DNA of 64,000 nt from Mytilus edulis (taxonomy: Eukaryota; Mollusca; Bivalvia; Mytilida; Mytilidae): the NCBI RefSeq assembly GCF_963676685.1, contig NC_092357.1, positions 23,464,647 to 23,528,646 of the forward strand. The letters are read 5' to 3'. The number at the start of each line of letters is the position of its first letter. Within the stretch, counting starts at the first letter, position 1. Made by a program: the position numbers and the translations under genes. This document shows, in pieces, positions 22,861 through 34,699 of this stretch. The notes beneath the pieces were generated by a model, which saw only the letters and a program-made list of their open reading frames with translations, was not told the origin of the DNA and made no database searches.

Positions 22861-23763
22861 GTACAACCATCTTCGTCAACAAAAAAATGAGTCAGTATTA
22901 CAGTAGACGTATTAGTTATCTTGGTTCAGTTGTATGTTTTAACCATTTTAAAAAACTAACCTGTAAGAAATTGAATCCACCCGTCAAAACAAGATAACCT
23001 ATATAAAAGAGCATCACATGATTTATCAAATGTTCGACAATGTGGACAAAAACATGTGACAAAACCGATAATAGATAATATTTACTTATAGCTGTATATT
23101 TACATTGTGTATGAAAAAGTTGACAAAGTGGTTACACAAGTACAGTTAAGGAAGGCATACTTTGTGTAAGGTTCTGTTAACGTCGATAATGTAGTTTTAA
23201 TTGTTCTTATATTTATTTTCTTCTGCCATTGTCTATTCTTCTAGGGTATTGTTTTCACAAGAGGTTTCTGTAATTAATAATCAGCAGTTATTGAACTTTT
23301 AAATCATCTTGTTTAACCTATTCAACCACATATTTTGACACGTACATTGTTTTCGACAGTAAAAGATAAATATTCATCTGCTACATTCTCAGGTTGTCGC
23401 AAATAATTTAATCTAAAACGTTAAAGGCTTGATAACGAGATATCTACATTGTATATGACTTGATAATAAATATGAAATATAAATGTCATAATATAAGTAT
23501 CGACTGATTTTATTTTACTTGTAATTTAATGTATTGAATTTAGTTAAAATTCTTCGTGTATTGACAAAGAGCACATGGCTAATATACGGAGACATATTTC
23601 TAGCTGTTAAAAAAGAATGATTGATTTAGCATGTTAAATGCTTTAAACATGTCTCCTGATATAAAAATAGATAAAAATTGAATGAATGTGTTCGCGACGA
23701 CTAGTTTTATAGATAAATTGAATTAAGCTGTCGTACTTAAATATCATGTCACATGTGTATATA

Positions 23764-23912
23764 GATATAGGAAGATAAGGTGTGAGTGCCAATGAGACAA
23801 CTCTCCATCCAAATAACAATTTATAAAAGTAAACCATTAAGGGTCAATGAACATGCTTTCAACACGGAGCCTTGGCTCACACCAAACAACAAGCTATAAA
23901 GGGCATATATAC
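23764..23912 (+). repeat. R2b insertion in duplication copy 2
   Basis: Subfamily R2b begins AGATATAGGAAGAT, has GAGTGCCAATGAGACAACTC and AACACGGAGCCTTGGCTCAC. At the equivalent site in copy 1 (about 16965) the flanks CATGTGTATATA and TATATAGATCATTGTG join directly. Confidence 0.75.
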
Positions 23913-24933
23913 GTATATAGATCATTGTGTCAACTTCAGGTTCCGATATCAACCAAGTATATTAAATAAGAGATCTTGATTATTATATTCAGCGGAATGG
24001 TGTCATTTGATTATACTCAGACATTTTAAGGTTCATTGTAGTTTAAAGGCGTCATCAACACTCTAATTGAAAATTATTAAGACATTTCTGGGCTCGTCAT
24101 TCTTGTATATTGTACATATTTTTAATCTTTCGTTTGTCATTAAAATATTTGAAAAGCATGAAGCTCTTGTGAAACAAAAAGTCATGAACAATATTAAGAT
24201 GATTTTACAATTTACCAAGCTCTGATTTATAACGAGTCTTAAACGTAATGTAGATAACCAAAGCACTTTATACATCAACTAAATATCTTCAAAAAATCAA
24301 GAATCGATTTTTTTCTGTGTTTTTCACTTGTTTTTTAAAAACTTTAATTTCTCAAATGAATTGTCCCGATTCTTATGAATGTAACATGCTTCACTCATTT
24401 TCTTAAAATGTTTATGCTGTGAGCGTGTTTGAATATCATGTGAATGTACTAAATACTAGTAAGCTTTACAATCAGCTTCCAATATAAACCAGGTATATTT
24501 TTTATATATCATTATATTCAGCGCTATGGTGTCATTTCATTTAATCAGACATTTATAGGTTCAAAGCAGTTTCAGACGTCATTTAAACTCGAATTGGTAA
24601 TTAATAAGACAAATTCTCTTCAAATATCAACCTAATGTATAAAAAATCAAAAATCAATGTTTATGAAAAAGAAAATTTCTTTAATAGGTTTTGCCGTCAA
24701 GTCTCATTACTTATTGAAACAAATCTGCAGGATATCAATGCCAAAAACATATGTAAACGATCACTAAATACCAAATTATACAATGTTGCCTTTCACAACG
24801 GAAATATAAAGATTTTACCACTGCTTCGAGTATGATACGATGCTCGTCGGGCGTTTTAATTTTTTTAAATTTAACTGTCGAGAGTGGATGAATATCGTAT
24901 CACCAATGTTCCATAGATATTAATGACGATGTT

Positions 24934-25198
24934 TAAATTGACATTGCGATAAGACGTGTCACGGTACTTGTCTATCCCAAATTCATGTATTTGGTTTTGA
25001 TGTTATATTTGTTATTCTCGTGGGATTTTGTCTGATGCTTGGTCCGTTTCTGTGTGTGTTAGTTACATTGTAGTGTTGTGTCGTTGTTCTCCTCTTATAT
25101 TTATGCGTCTCCCTCAGTTTTAGTTTGTTGCCCCGATTTTGTTTTTTGTCCATGGATTTATGAGTTTGAACAGCGGTATACTACTGTTGCCTTTATTT
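24934..25198 (+). repeat. R4 insertion in duplication copy 2
   Basis: About 265 bp, ending GAACAGCGGTATACTACTG and TTGCCTTTATTTAC. Copy 1 at 18515-18530 reads straight through (GATGTTACAAAGTAAACTAA), so both ends of the R4 unit can be placed within a few bases. Confidence 0.75.
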
Positions 25199-25209
25199 AC
25201 ATAATAAAC

Positions 25210-25431
25210 TAAATCATTGTCTTTTACTGAAGTTTATTTTTGACATTTTCTTTCAAACCATCAAGCATGATGGTAACCAACTCATTGGTCTTTTCTATAA
25301 TTTGTAAAAATGCATGAGGTTTTTTAACTTTAAAATGAAGTCGCTGAAAGAACTGCTAGTAGTATGAGTTATCAACAGAACAATTACTTCTTCCACATTG
25401 TGTGTAGAATCAAGGAGATTGCGAAGGTTAC
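25210..25431 (+). pseudogene. 5' part of the Tc1-like element in duplication copy 2
   Basis: Matches 18540-18748 closely (for example TTTAAAATGAAGTCGCTGAA) and then breaks off within GCGAAGGTTA. There is no transposase sequence downstream. Confidence 0.7.
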
Positions 25432-25604
25432 TTCTTTAACTAAAGCACTGATATGTTTCAACCTTTTTCCGGCCGTGACTGGTAGTGAGGAAAATACAAT
25501 TTGAGTCATCATCCAGTATTTCCGAACTCGTTCTTACAATGGAAGATACAATTGTTAAATTGGAATGGTCGGTAAGTACAAGAGGTGTATTGTTGGCTTT
25601 ATGA

Positions 25605-25970
25605 TTCTTATATAGATATAGGAAGATGAGGTATGAGGGTCAATGAGACAACTCTCTATCCAAATAACAATTTATAAAAGTAAACCATTATAGGTCAATG
25701 TACGGCCTTCAACACGGAGCATTGGCTCACACCGAACAATAAGCTATAAAGGGCCCGAAAATTACTAGTGTAAAACCATTCAAACGGGAAAACCAACGGT
25801 CTAGCTATATAAAAAACGAGAAACGAGAAACACGTATAAATTACATAAACAAACGACAACTACTGTATATCAGATTCCGGTACCAAACCTTCTCCCTTTT
25901 TATGAAACAATAGCATAACATCATAACATAGAAAAACACACGATAAAATATATATTGGAAGGCTTAACTC
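25605..25970 (+). repeat. R2b repeat copy, long
   Basis: Starts AGATATAGGAAGATGAGG, includes AACACGGAGCATTGGCTCAC and the block ACCATTCAAACGGGAAAACC, and ends in a diverged tail. Confidence 0.7.
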
Positions 25971-26199
25971 AATCAAAAAACACAAATTAACACACTATGA
26001 ACGAATAATTGTGATCTGTATTTCAGATGTATCTCTGTACTTCAGTTGTATTTAACAGACACTTCTGATTACATTCTCTCAGCTCTCTTTATATTTCACC
26101 TGCAATTGAACTGCATTGCAATCATTTATATCCTGATAAAACATGTATTACTTTTCAATAAGAAAATTCTATAATAAAAGTTATAAAGCGAGAGGTTAG

Positions 26200-26450
26200 C
26201 CTAGCCATAAAACCAGGTTTAACCTATTATTTTTCTTAAACTATCCCGTACCAAGTCATAACAGTTTTATCAAAAAGTTCGTTTCTATGTACGTTGGCGG
26301 GTATTTTATTTTTGTGACTTCAATGTTTCTGTTGTTCGTTTGTTTTCCTCTGATAGTTGATGTGTTACTTTTGGTTTTATTTGATAATCATGGTTTGTTA
26401 TCTCTCGGTCGATTTTTGACTTTTGAATACTGGTAAACTACTGTTCCCTA
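26200..26450 (+). repeat. R4 repeat copy
   Basis: Has ACCAAGTCATAACAGTTT, then TTTCTATGTACGTTGGCGGG, and ends AATACTGGTAAACTACTGTT. Confidence 0.6.
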
Positions 26451-26459
26451 TATATAACA

Positions 26460-27885
26460 TGTTTAAGTAAATATTGACAAGACAGATACAACATATATGT
26501 TTTCCTTCATTTAAAACATTTAAAATGTACATTTATTTGTTAGTCTAAGAAAACAGCTACCAAAGCCGTATGTTTTGTATAGTAGAATTTCATTTACAAA
26601 AGGTAAATATAACGTATTGGTTGAATCTGTGGTTTGACAACTCCACATCTAGTTTGTTTTCACAAGTCCTACTACTTTAACACCCAGAAGGTCGAACTAT
26701 ACCTAGAATAAGTTCGAAGGGCTATAAATTAACTATATCTTCTCATCAATCTGTTACTAAAAGAATAGGATTATTATTGTATCTAACCAAGGACAAGCAC
26801 GTTTATGCATTTATGCGTTTATCAAATGACCAATGAAAGACGCTTCTGTTAAAGAAACATGAAGACAAAAAGTTTGTGGTTTTAAAAGGATTTGTTTTTC
26901 ACTTTTTTTTTTATTAATCTATCAATTATTTATCTCTTTATGTTTATCTTAAATATCTCATACCCTGATTTAAGTTATGCATATACATAAACATTAAATT
27001 TTTCTAGTTAGAGGAGTCAAACGTGATAAAAGGGAGATAATAAAATGTATTTACTGTAACGACGAAAAGGTTAGCGAAACACCCACAAATTAGTATTTGT
27101 TTGGGGGGAGGGGTTGTGTGTAGGTGATTTGATAAATGGGGATTTTGTTGATATTTTATGAAAAGAAAGACCTTCATTTTATAAGCACTCGTTATGAAGT
27201 TATGAATCAATTTAAGAAACGTCAAACAAGTTGTTTTCAGTTCACTCACAATTTTGCTGTCTTATAAGTTCTTTTGTTTGTTTGGGTGATGGTCGGAAAT
27301 TGTTAGTTGAATTGAGATAAAAAGAAAAGAAAGACTAACTGATTTTTAAATGTTTTTTTATTCGAACTAACAAATAAAATGATAGCAAGTCAAAAGATGT
27401 GTTCTTCATTAAGACATGACAATACGTGTTAAAAATCATTGTGTTTAGATGTTTGTCAAGATATGACTAGACCTATCTGTATCTATCTTTAATTTTAATC
27501 GGATTGAAATAGAGATCACCATGCATTGACAATGACTTTGTATTATCTTTTGACAGGAAAATAATAAGTAATAAGATCGTTGAATATCGTTTTTATTGGT
27601 ATAAATATTGATTTTGTTATCAGTAACTTATAAGCAAACTAAATATTACTAGCATGGTATATACATATACACATTCATGGTTCTACAATCTGTCGATACC
27701 TGTATCTTGGCATAACACAAGGTCGTATTTTTCTCTGACTGTTTATGACGACTTTACACTAAATCCATTAGATGTTGGATGTGTACGGATTGATAATTTA
27801 GTCTTAGATGCATGATATTTTTATTAGTTGTTCGTGGCTTTGAACCAGCTGTAAGTTAACTGCTAGCAGTCGAAGATCTGTACCT
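26460..27885. other. AT-rich intergenic DNA
   Basis: Nothing recognised. The frame at 27004-27249 on the minus strand lacks any motif. Confidence 0.45.
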
Positions 27886-27889
27886 AGTG

Positions 27890-28355
27890 GTTTTTTTTTG
27901 TTTGGATGTACAAGTACTCGGCCACGTCCACTTGTATTTTGTCTATCTGATGAGTTAAGCCTTTTCCAACTGATTTTTATAGTTCGTTCTTATGTTGTAC
28001 TGTCATACCACTGTCCCAGGTTGGGGATGGTTAGGTTCGCGCTAACATGTTTAATCCCGCCACATTATGTATGTATGTGCCTGTCCCAAGTCAAGAGCCT
28101 GTCATTCAGTGGTTGTCGTTTGTTTATGTGTTACGTATTTGTTTTTCGTTAATTTTTTGTACACAAATAAGGCCGTTGTTTTTCTCGTTTGAATTGTTTT
28201 ACATTGTGATTTCGCGGACTTTTAAAGCTGACTATACGGTATGGGCTTTGTTCATTGTTGAAGGCCGTACGGTGATCTATAATTGTTAATTTCTGTGTCA
28301 TTTTGGACTCTTGTGGAGAGTTGTCTCATTGGCAATCATGCCACATCTTCTTTTT
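27890..28355 (-). repeat. R2 repeat copy, near full length
   Basis: Reverse orientation. Carries every R2 block from the 3' end with GTACAAGTACTCGGCCACGT through TAATCCCGCCACATTATGTA to GTTGTCTCATTGGCAATCAT. The best preserved example in the window (~465 bp). Confidence 0.8.
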
Positions 28356-28384
28356 TTATGTAAACATACCGTATCAGGATAATA

Positions 28385-28545
28385 AGGATTATACACCAGT
28401 TTTTGGTTGGGTTCGTGTTGCTTAGTCTTCAGTTTTCTATTAGGTGTCTTGTGTACTGTGTTTTTCTGTTTTCTTTTATTTTCGATTTATAAATTTGACT
28501 GTCACTCTGGTATCTTTCGCCCCTCTTCTATATTTCCACTATTCA
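28385..28545 (-). repeat. R3 repeat copy
   Basis: TTTTTGGTTGGGTTCGTGTT through GGTATCTTTCGCCCCTCTTC. Confidence 0.7.
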
Positions 28546-28559
28546 CAAGAAGTAAGCTT

Positions 28560-29735
28560 ATTTCTTATATGAATAGATAAAATCAAGTCTGCAAGTAGAG
28601 GAACACGGATGGTTTTATAGGAATTTCGATTATTTTCCGAAGATTATATCCTCAAAACTTTACAAATATGTTATCAATCAAGACATCAAGCTATTGACAA
28701 TATCATTTTTTTTTTTAATCAAATAATTATAATAATTTATTCCTATCTAGTGGTTTACGTGTCTTTGCTGTTAAATATTTTTGTATAAAACATAAAGGAC
28801 TACATCCTTCAAGGTGTATTGAATCTGTAGACGCAAAATACTTGTGTAAAGGAAAGCATGTATTTTTATTTGGTATTTTAAAAATATAATATCTACATCT
28901 GATCATGAGTTTAATGCGAATAATAGTCTTCACAGCTATTCGCTTTATCAAGCAGCTCTTCTTATGTGATATACAAACAAAGACGTTTTTGGTGCCTTTA
29001 TATGCGGGAACAGCGAGATATTATTTCTGTTAATAGGACAGGACCCTTTGGGTCTTTTGCAATATGGTTTCCCATTACATTAACCCGATCAGAAAGGTTT
29101 TTTTTTTAGTCTTTTTCATGCGACTCCTCGTATTATTTCGACCGAATTCATTATAAACGTGGTATTTTATACTGATGAATTAATGCTCATGGTATTTTGG
29201 CTACTAGCATTTGAAATGAAGTGTACTTTACAATGTTCAGGTCACCAGTGATTGCGTGGCTAGACGACTTATATGTAAAAAGAGAACTGGCAACAGGTGC
29301 AGTTTGCAGGTTTATACATGTACTAGTATTTTATTTTTTTAGCACTTTGGCTTGGTGTGGGCACAAGCGAGGTTCAATGTATATGCTAATCTTTAACAAA
29401 TAAATCAATTAGCGGTTTTAATATGGAAGATCCTTTCACAAAGATATGCAATAAAAAATCAATATAAATTAGCTTTTTGTGCGTTTTGATTTTCTGTATC
29501 ACTGAAACGCATCATATCATATTTTCATTTGATCATGATACAATCTCTGTTTCGCGATCGGTTGATATCCAATGAGTTATTTGCTTCAATTTAACGTTCG
29601 ACTCCTTATAACATGCTATTAAAATCAATAAGACAAACAACAGTACATATATGAATGCTTCTTGTTAATAACGTTACATTAATACAATTCAACACAGCAA
29701 AAATACAAAGTTTATATAATGTATAGTGATAATAT
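28560..29735. other. AT-rich intergenic DNA
   Basis: Nothing recognised on either strand. Confidence 0.45.
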
Positions 29736-29739
29736 CTAT

Positions 29740-30020
29740 TTAAGGTAGTATCCAACACTTTCACTGAAATTAATTTGGCTCGTTTAATTTTCATAAAATT
29801 TTGTCAAAGTATTTACATTGACCCTTTAACAAAAATATCAAAATATCAAAAATTTTGAACCAACCAATTAATCAGAAAAATTACACTGGTTATATAGCAG
29901 TTTGACAAACACTAATTTTGATCATTGAGAAGCCTAATATTCCATTAACAACACAACGTAGTTAAAACGTTTAGCTGATTTTAAAGAGTTATCTCCCTGT
30001 AGTGTTAGGTACCACCTTAA
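29740..30020. mobile_element. MITE with ~20-bp TIRs and TTAA ends
   Basis: Left end TTAAGGTAGTATCCAACACT, right end AGTGTTAGGTACCACCTTAA; these are inverted repeats with three differences. TTAA at both outer ends fits the target-site preference of piggyBac-like elements. 281 bp, no coding potential. Confidence 0.8.
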
Positions 30021-30024
30021 AATT

Positions 30025-32700
30025 CTAGTTAATATCATACTTATCAATCACCTATTTTGTCTAAGCAGATTTTAAGTTATATTGGTTTGTTTTTTGTAAT
30101 GTTCTACATGATTTATTCTTGTGTGGGTTATTGAGTTATAAGTGTGCACATAGAAAATATATCCGTCTTGTGCTGTTGTAGTAATATATTTTTTGTGATC
30201 ACTAATTCATTGATGGTTATATTAAGCCACGAGAGTATGTATACAGGTTTGAACGTATATCATAGATATTCATAACTGTACATACAAAATATTTCGAGCG
30301 AATTTGTAAAATAACATTTCAGATACGCTCTCTCATAAAATTTGCTATAATAATCATTCCAGTAAAATACATTGGGTGATATTGCCTAAATTTTTGGAAA
30401 TATCAGTTCAAAGAACAATAATCCAATTTGGAGATGCATTAGCATGGTGATTTTGAATGAATGATTCATTGTTATTTGTATTAAAGTTTACAAAAGTAAA
30501 ACTTATTATCTAATTTGAAAGTTTTCCATCAAAATATTATTGAATGATTTAACAACTTGGAATCTGGACATTTCCTCACAAAAAGGTGTAAATTGAGTAA
30601 GAACACAGTCTAACTTTATCAGTGATATTGGTGAACCACTAAGAACATCAGTATTTTAAGTGACGATAACGAGGGCGTTTTACAGCACAGTGTATAAGAT
30701 TAAAAGGTTTAATTATAATCAGACATGATTGCTTATTAGAACAGCATACATTCGCTTTATGATATCTTGTTTATGCACCATTGACGAGGACTGATAATTC
30801 TTAAATATTTAATACTAAACTATTTTAACCGAAAGGCATGGATCACAACGGAGTTTATGAATTTTAAAAATGGAGTTGCATACTAGTTTTTAAAAATGAT
30901 TACGCGAAGCAGCTCTTCTGTATTAACAGAAGACAATTTCATGACAAGAAAACACCAGTTTATATAGAAAACACAGGGGGTAATGTAATCAATTATCATC
31001 ATGTACCTATCGTAAATACGAAAAGAGTTTTGTATATTCAGATATTAGCGTACCAACAACATGAATTATGAATTATTACTGTTTTCAAAATTTTAGATAC
31101 AATTAAATGAAATAAAGGCATCTACAAAACAAAAATAATGCAATGTTCTCCCAGTGCTTCGTGATTCTACAATTCTTAAATCCAGCGTTGTTTTATCACA
31201 TTGCCTTGGGCATATGAGGTAACTAAATTTGTGTTAATTATTGGTATAGCGATGATCTTATTTTTCTAAAACTAAACAATTGTCCTAGTCTATTTGCATG
31301 TTTTGATATAACTCGTCATAAAATTTACGAACTTGTCTATCTGAAAACAGATGCGCATTTCGATAATTTATATCTCATCAATGATGCTCGGAGCCCAAAT
31401 ATTTAAATTTTAAAATTATTAATCGGAGCGAAAATTTTATTTAATAGTAATGTCCTAACCTGGACCTGCAACAGAGATATATAAAAATACAGAGTTAAAA
31501 TATCATTCATATTAAAATGTTCCACTAAGAAATATTACACTAATGATTGCCAACACCTATGAACATATCAAAACATTCAATTCACTTAAGCTGAGAATAA
31601 GAATTATCAAGCCAAGATTTCTAGTTAATCCTGTAATAAAAAATCAGCCAGGAAATTCGAATTCTTCAAAAAATATTCACTGTTGATTACATTTAAAGGA
31701 TATGTCATGAATTAGAATGATGAAATTAAAATTACAATCTCGGCTTCTATTTAACTTGTGTATAAACAATCGTTTGATTTACAAATGAATGAATTTTTTG
31801 TAAATTTCAATTTCAATTTTATTTTGTTTGAAAGTGATCTGAGACAGTGTTCAGATAGATAATTAAGTAGTTTATAAAGGTAATATCTTAAAAATCGGTT
31901 TTTTATGTTCCTCCTGATATAATCATATAAGCAAAATTATGAAAAGTTTCATTTATATCATCCGAGTGCTAAAACTAGAATTTTTAATTATCATTTTTTT
32001 TAAATTTTACATTTTTCAATGCATTAAAGTTTTCCTATCCAAAGGCATAAATTGTCTTAGTAATATTTTGCACAACGTTTTAGAAATTTTTGAGTTTAAA
32101 ATACTCTTCTAATTCATATATGATTAAGCCTTCCAACTGTTTTAAATCAAGTGCCATGAGTCTTATGAAGACGAAATGTACGTTAGCAAATTCTTAGCCT
32201 TGTATCTTAGATGATATTTTATATGAGAATTTTTATGGTGGTATAACATTATATATTTGTATTTTTGAAAGTGTTCGATTATTACATATGTATAAAGTCT
32301 TAAACACTTATTGATATGAATAGTTCCGCAATGTATCTTTTCTTCAAGCATGTCTTTATATTGCTTAACCTAGTTGATTCCTATAAGTTATGAAAAAATA
32401 GCAGACACAAATTATGAAATCTACAAAAGAAAACCATTAACGACAACAAAGCATATAATATATTCAATATTTCTAAATCGACCCCTTACGATGAAAACAG
32501 TTTCCCGTACTGTTTTATGCTATACAAACTTCATTAGGGATTCGTAGTCAAATCTGATGGTCTGAATGTGGGTCTCTCTTTTCTCATTGTTCACATTTTT
32601 ATACCATTTTCCCACCTTTTTTTTCACTTTGCCAATTGGTGTCTTTGCTTTATATTTTATCATCCCATAGTTTTCTATTTTTTGGCCCTCTTTTCGGCAA
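30025..32700. other. AT-rich intergenic DNA downstream of the GPCR gene
   Basis: No gene seen. A fragment at 31345-31410 (GATGCGCATTTCGATAATTT) resembles a variant R6 start. Confidence 0.45.
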
Positions 32701-32715
32701 CTTTTGTACATTATT

Positions 32716-32721
32716 TTTATT
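32716..32721 (-). promoter_or_regulatory. Candidate poly(A) signal of the GPCR gene
   Basis: AATAAA on the minus strand, about 170 bases downstream of the TAA at 32894. The hexamer is frequent by chance in AT-rich DNA, so position is the main support. Confidence 0.35.
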
Positions 32722-32893
32722 TTCTGTTAACTCCATCCAGTCCCCCAATTTTTCGCATACAGAATTGATGGATGTGTAAACTATTAAAGGTAAAATAGTT
32801 AGTGTACATATTCAACGTATATTGATAATAACCATAAACATTTTGTTAACGATCCCTGAATAAATAAACTACTCTTTCTCAACCAAGTGGCAT

Positions 32894-33138
32894 TCAAAGA
32901 TAAGAATCTTTGGCAGGCGGGGTCACAAATTTATACTTGTCCGTATGGTCATCCGGAGAATGATTTGTCGAGCGGAGCCGAGTCTCAGAATTGAGTTCAG
33001 TGTGAGATGTTGGACATGTTGATGTACGGGCTGCTGTTGTTGGTGATTTACATAATCTACCACTAAATGCCAGAAATATGAACGGGTTGGCACAGCTATT
33101 TAATCCGGTTAGTAACAGTATGATAGTCATAGCAGCTC
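32894..33138 (-). CDS. Same GPCR, terminal exon with TM7 and cytoplasmic tail
   Basis: Starts after acceptor CATTCCAG. The first two bases GA complete the split codon G|GA, giving ..APFTG-AAMTIILLL.. across the junction. The exon encodes TM7 (GLNSCANPFIFLAFSG) and a tail of about 55 residues that is rich in Ser, Thr, Pro and Asp and has one cysteine soon after TM7 that could be palmitoylated. The spliced product is 399 residues, usual for this family. The TM7 motif is NPxxF (N336-P337, F340) where most class A receptors have NPxxY. The methionine at 33128-33130 is internal to the exon, not a start. A minus-strand AATAAA (plus-strand 32716-32721) lies about 170 bases past the stop and could be the poly(A) signal. 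Confidence 0.85.
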
Positions 33139-33334
33139 CTGGAATGATAAAGGAAATGATATTTATATATTATTGGAGATTTAGTCAAAAGAAGAATTTT
33201 CACAAATACTGTCCTGTTATCTACGTTTTGTTAATACACTGGACAATATTTTACCTGACTACATTTGCATGTGCTTGTTCATAGTCAGTATTCATTCTAG
33301 TAGTCGAAGTACATCATTCTTAGTCACCCTTGCT

Positions 33335-33500
33335 TTTTTTGGGGTTCGTGTTGCTTAAAATTTAGTTTTCCTTGTTTTGTATTGTGTTCCGTTGTTTGAT
33401 TGTTTGTCTTTTGCTTTTTAGCTATGGCGTTGTCAGCTTATTTTCAATTTATGAATTTAAATATTCCTCTGGTATCTTTCGCCCCTCTTCTATAGTGATT
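33335..33500 (-). repeat. R3 repeat copy in the GPCR intron
   Basis: GGGGTTCGTGTTGCTTAAAA through GGTATCTTTCGCCCCTCTTC, reverse orientation. Confidence 0.7.
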
Positions 33501-33719
33501 TCTTTTCATTATTTCAATTACTGAATTTGAATCATGTTTGTTAAGATAATCTGTTACTTCTATACAATGCATTTACTTCTTTATATACCATACAAGAACT
33601 CTGTTATTATACGGCTTCAGTTATGCGTAATGTGTTAACATCTGTAGTCATTTCAGAACCTAGTGATTCCGTCACTTTGACGAATCAAATAATTTCACTG
33701 TAATGTTTGAGTATTTCCT

Positions 33720-33915
33720 AGAAGATGTCAGGAATATATTCCGTTTCTATAAATGTTGACGTTTGAGAATGTAGCTTTTTAAGTTTCTGTTGCTCCGTTT
33801 TGTTCTCTGTTATAGTTGACGTGTTTCTCTCAGTTTGGTTTGTGACCTGAATTGGTTTCAGTTAGATTTATGACTGTTGAACAGCTGTTTACTATTATTG
33901 CCTTCATTTAATTAA
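33720..33915 (+). repeat. R4 repeat copy in the GPCR intron
   Basis: ATGTCAGGAATATATTCCGT at the start and TTGAACAGCTGTTTACTATT near the end. Clearly diverged. Confidence 0.6.
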
Positions 33916-34079
33916 CTTGTCCTCCTTCTTTTAGATTGAGATAAAAATTCGGTACATAATATGAAATATAAAACATTACAGCAGAAAGGTGCATCACTAT
34001 TTTCAATCTGTTCAAAAATAGAATATATGAGAACGTTCAACGATTAGAAAAATTGTAGAAACAAATTTAAAGTTTTAAA

Positions 34080-34370
34080 ACAAGAATGTGTCAATAGAAC
34101 ACGGGTACCCCACTCGCACTATAATTTTCTGTTATGTTCAATGGACCGTGCAATTGGGGTCAAAACTCTCATTTGGCATTAAAATTAGAAAGAGCATTAC
34201 ATAGAAAACATGTGTACTAAGTTTCAAATCAATTGGACTTCAACTTCATCATTAACTACCTCGACTAAAAACTTTAACCAAAAACCTGAATCGGGACAGA
34301 CAGACGGGCTAACGGGCGTACGGACCCATAAAAATGCCCGTAGGTGAAGCATATACATTAAGCGATTGTT
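34080..34370 (+). repeat. Dispersed bivalve repeat with GACGG-rich tail
   Basis: Contains CCACTCGCACTATAATTTTC, ATTGGACTTCAACTTCATCA and a tail GACAGACAGACGGGC. The layout (unique body, GACGG tail, short end block) is like the element at 1-3250, without the satellite. Confidence 0.6.
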
Positions 34371-34379
34371 CAGAAGTTA

Positions 34380-34670
34380 GAAATATTGAATCAAACCCGT
34401 TTCATTATAGTCATTATTTGAACGTACAAGTAACCAGGTTGATCGAAGAAAAAAGCTAGTTAAATAGCAAGACTTAAAAACAGTACAGTGATAAAAATAT
34501 AAGAATATATCCAAAGTGTTTATGGAAAAATAAGGGAACGTCCAAGGATAAGAAACATTTAGTCGAAACAGTTCTATTATATGCATTATATGAATGTAGA
34601 AATAACCCGATTGATCGACGTAAAACGCTTGTTATATAACAAGACATAAAACAGTATAGTATTAAAGTAA
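34380..34670. repeat. Two-copy tandem repeat, ~180-bp offset
   Basis: The block 34380-34490 (GGTTGATCGAAGAAAAAAGC, TAGCAAGACTTAAAAACAGT) recurs diverged at 34560-34670 (CGATTGATCGACGTAAAACG, AACAAGACATAAAACAGT). Confidence 0.6.
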
Positions 34671-34699
34671 CTGTTTTATTGGTATGAAGTGGAGACTTC

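Larger units (their letters stand above)
20466..25431. repeat. Segmental duplication, copy 2
   Basis: Right member, carrying gene B. It is shorter than copy 1 mainly because it lacks the 12.66-16.66 kb material. It carries two insertions absent from copy 1 (about 23764-23912 and 24934-25198). The matching ends where the Tc1-like coding sequence continues in copy 1 but is cut off here. Confidence 0.8.

Noticed and set aside
33078..33284. Plus-strand gene overlapping the TM7 exon
   Set aside because: Antisense to a clearly recognisable GPCR exon and without any motif.
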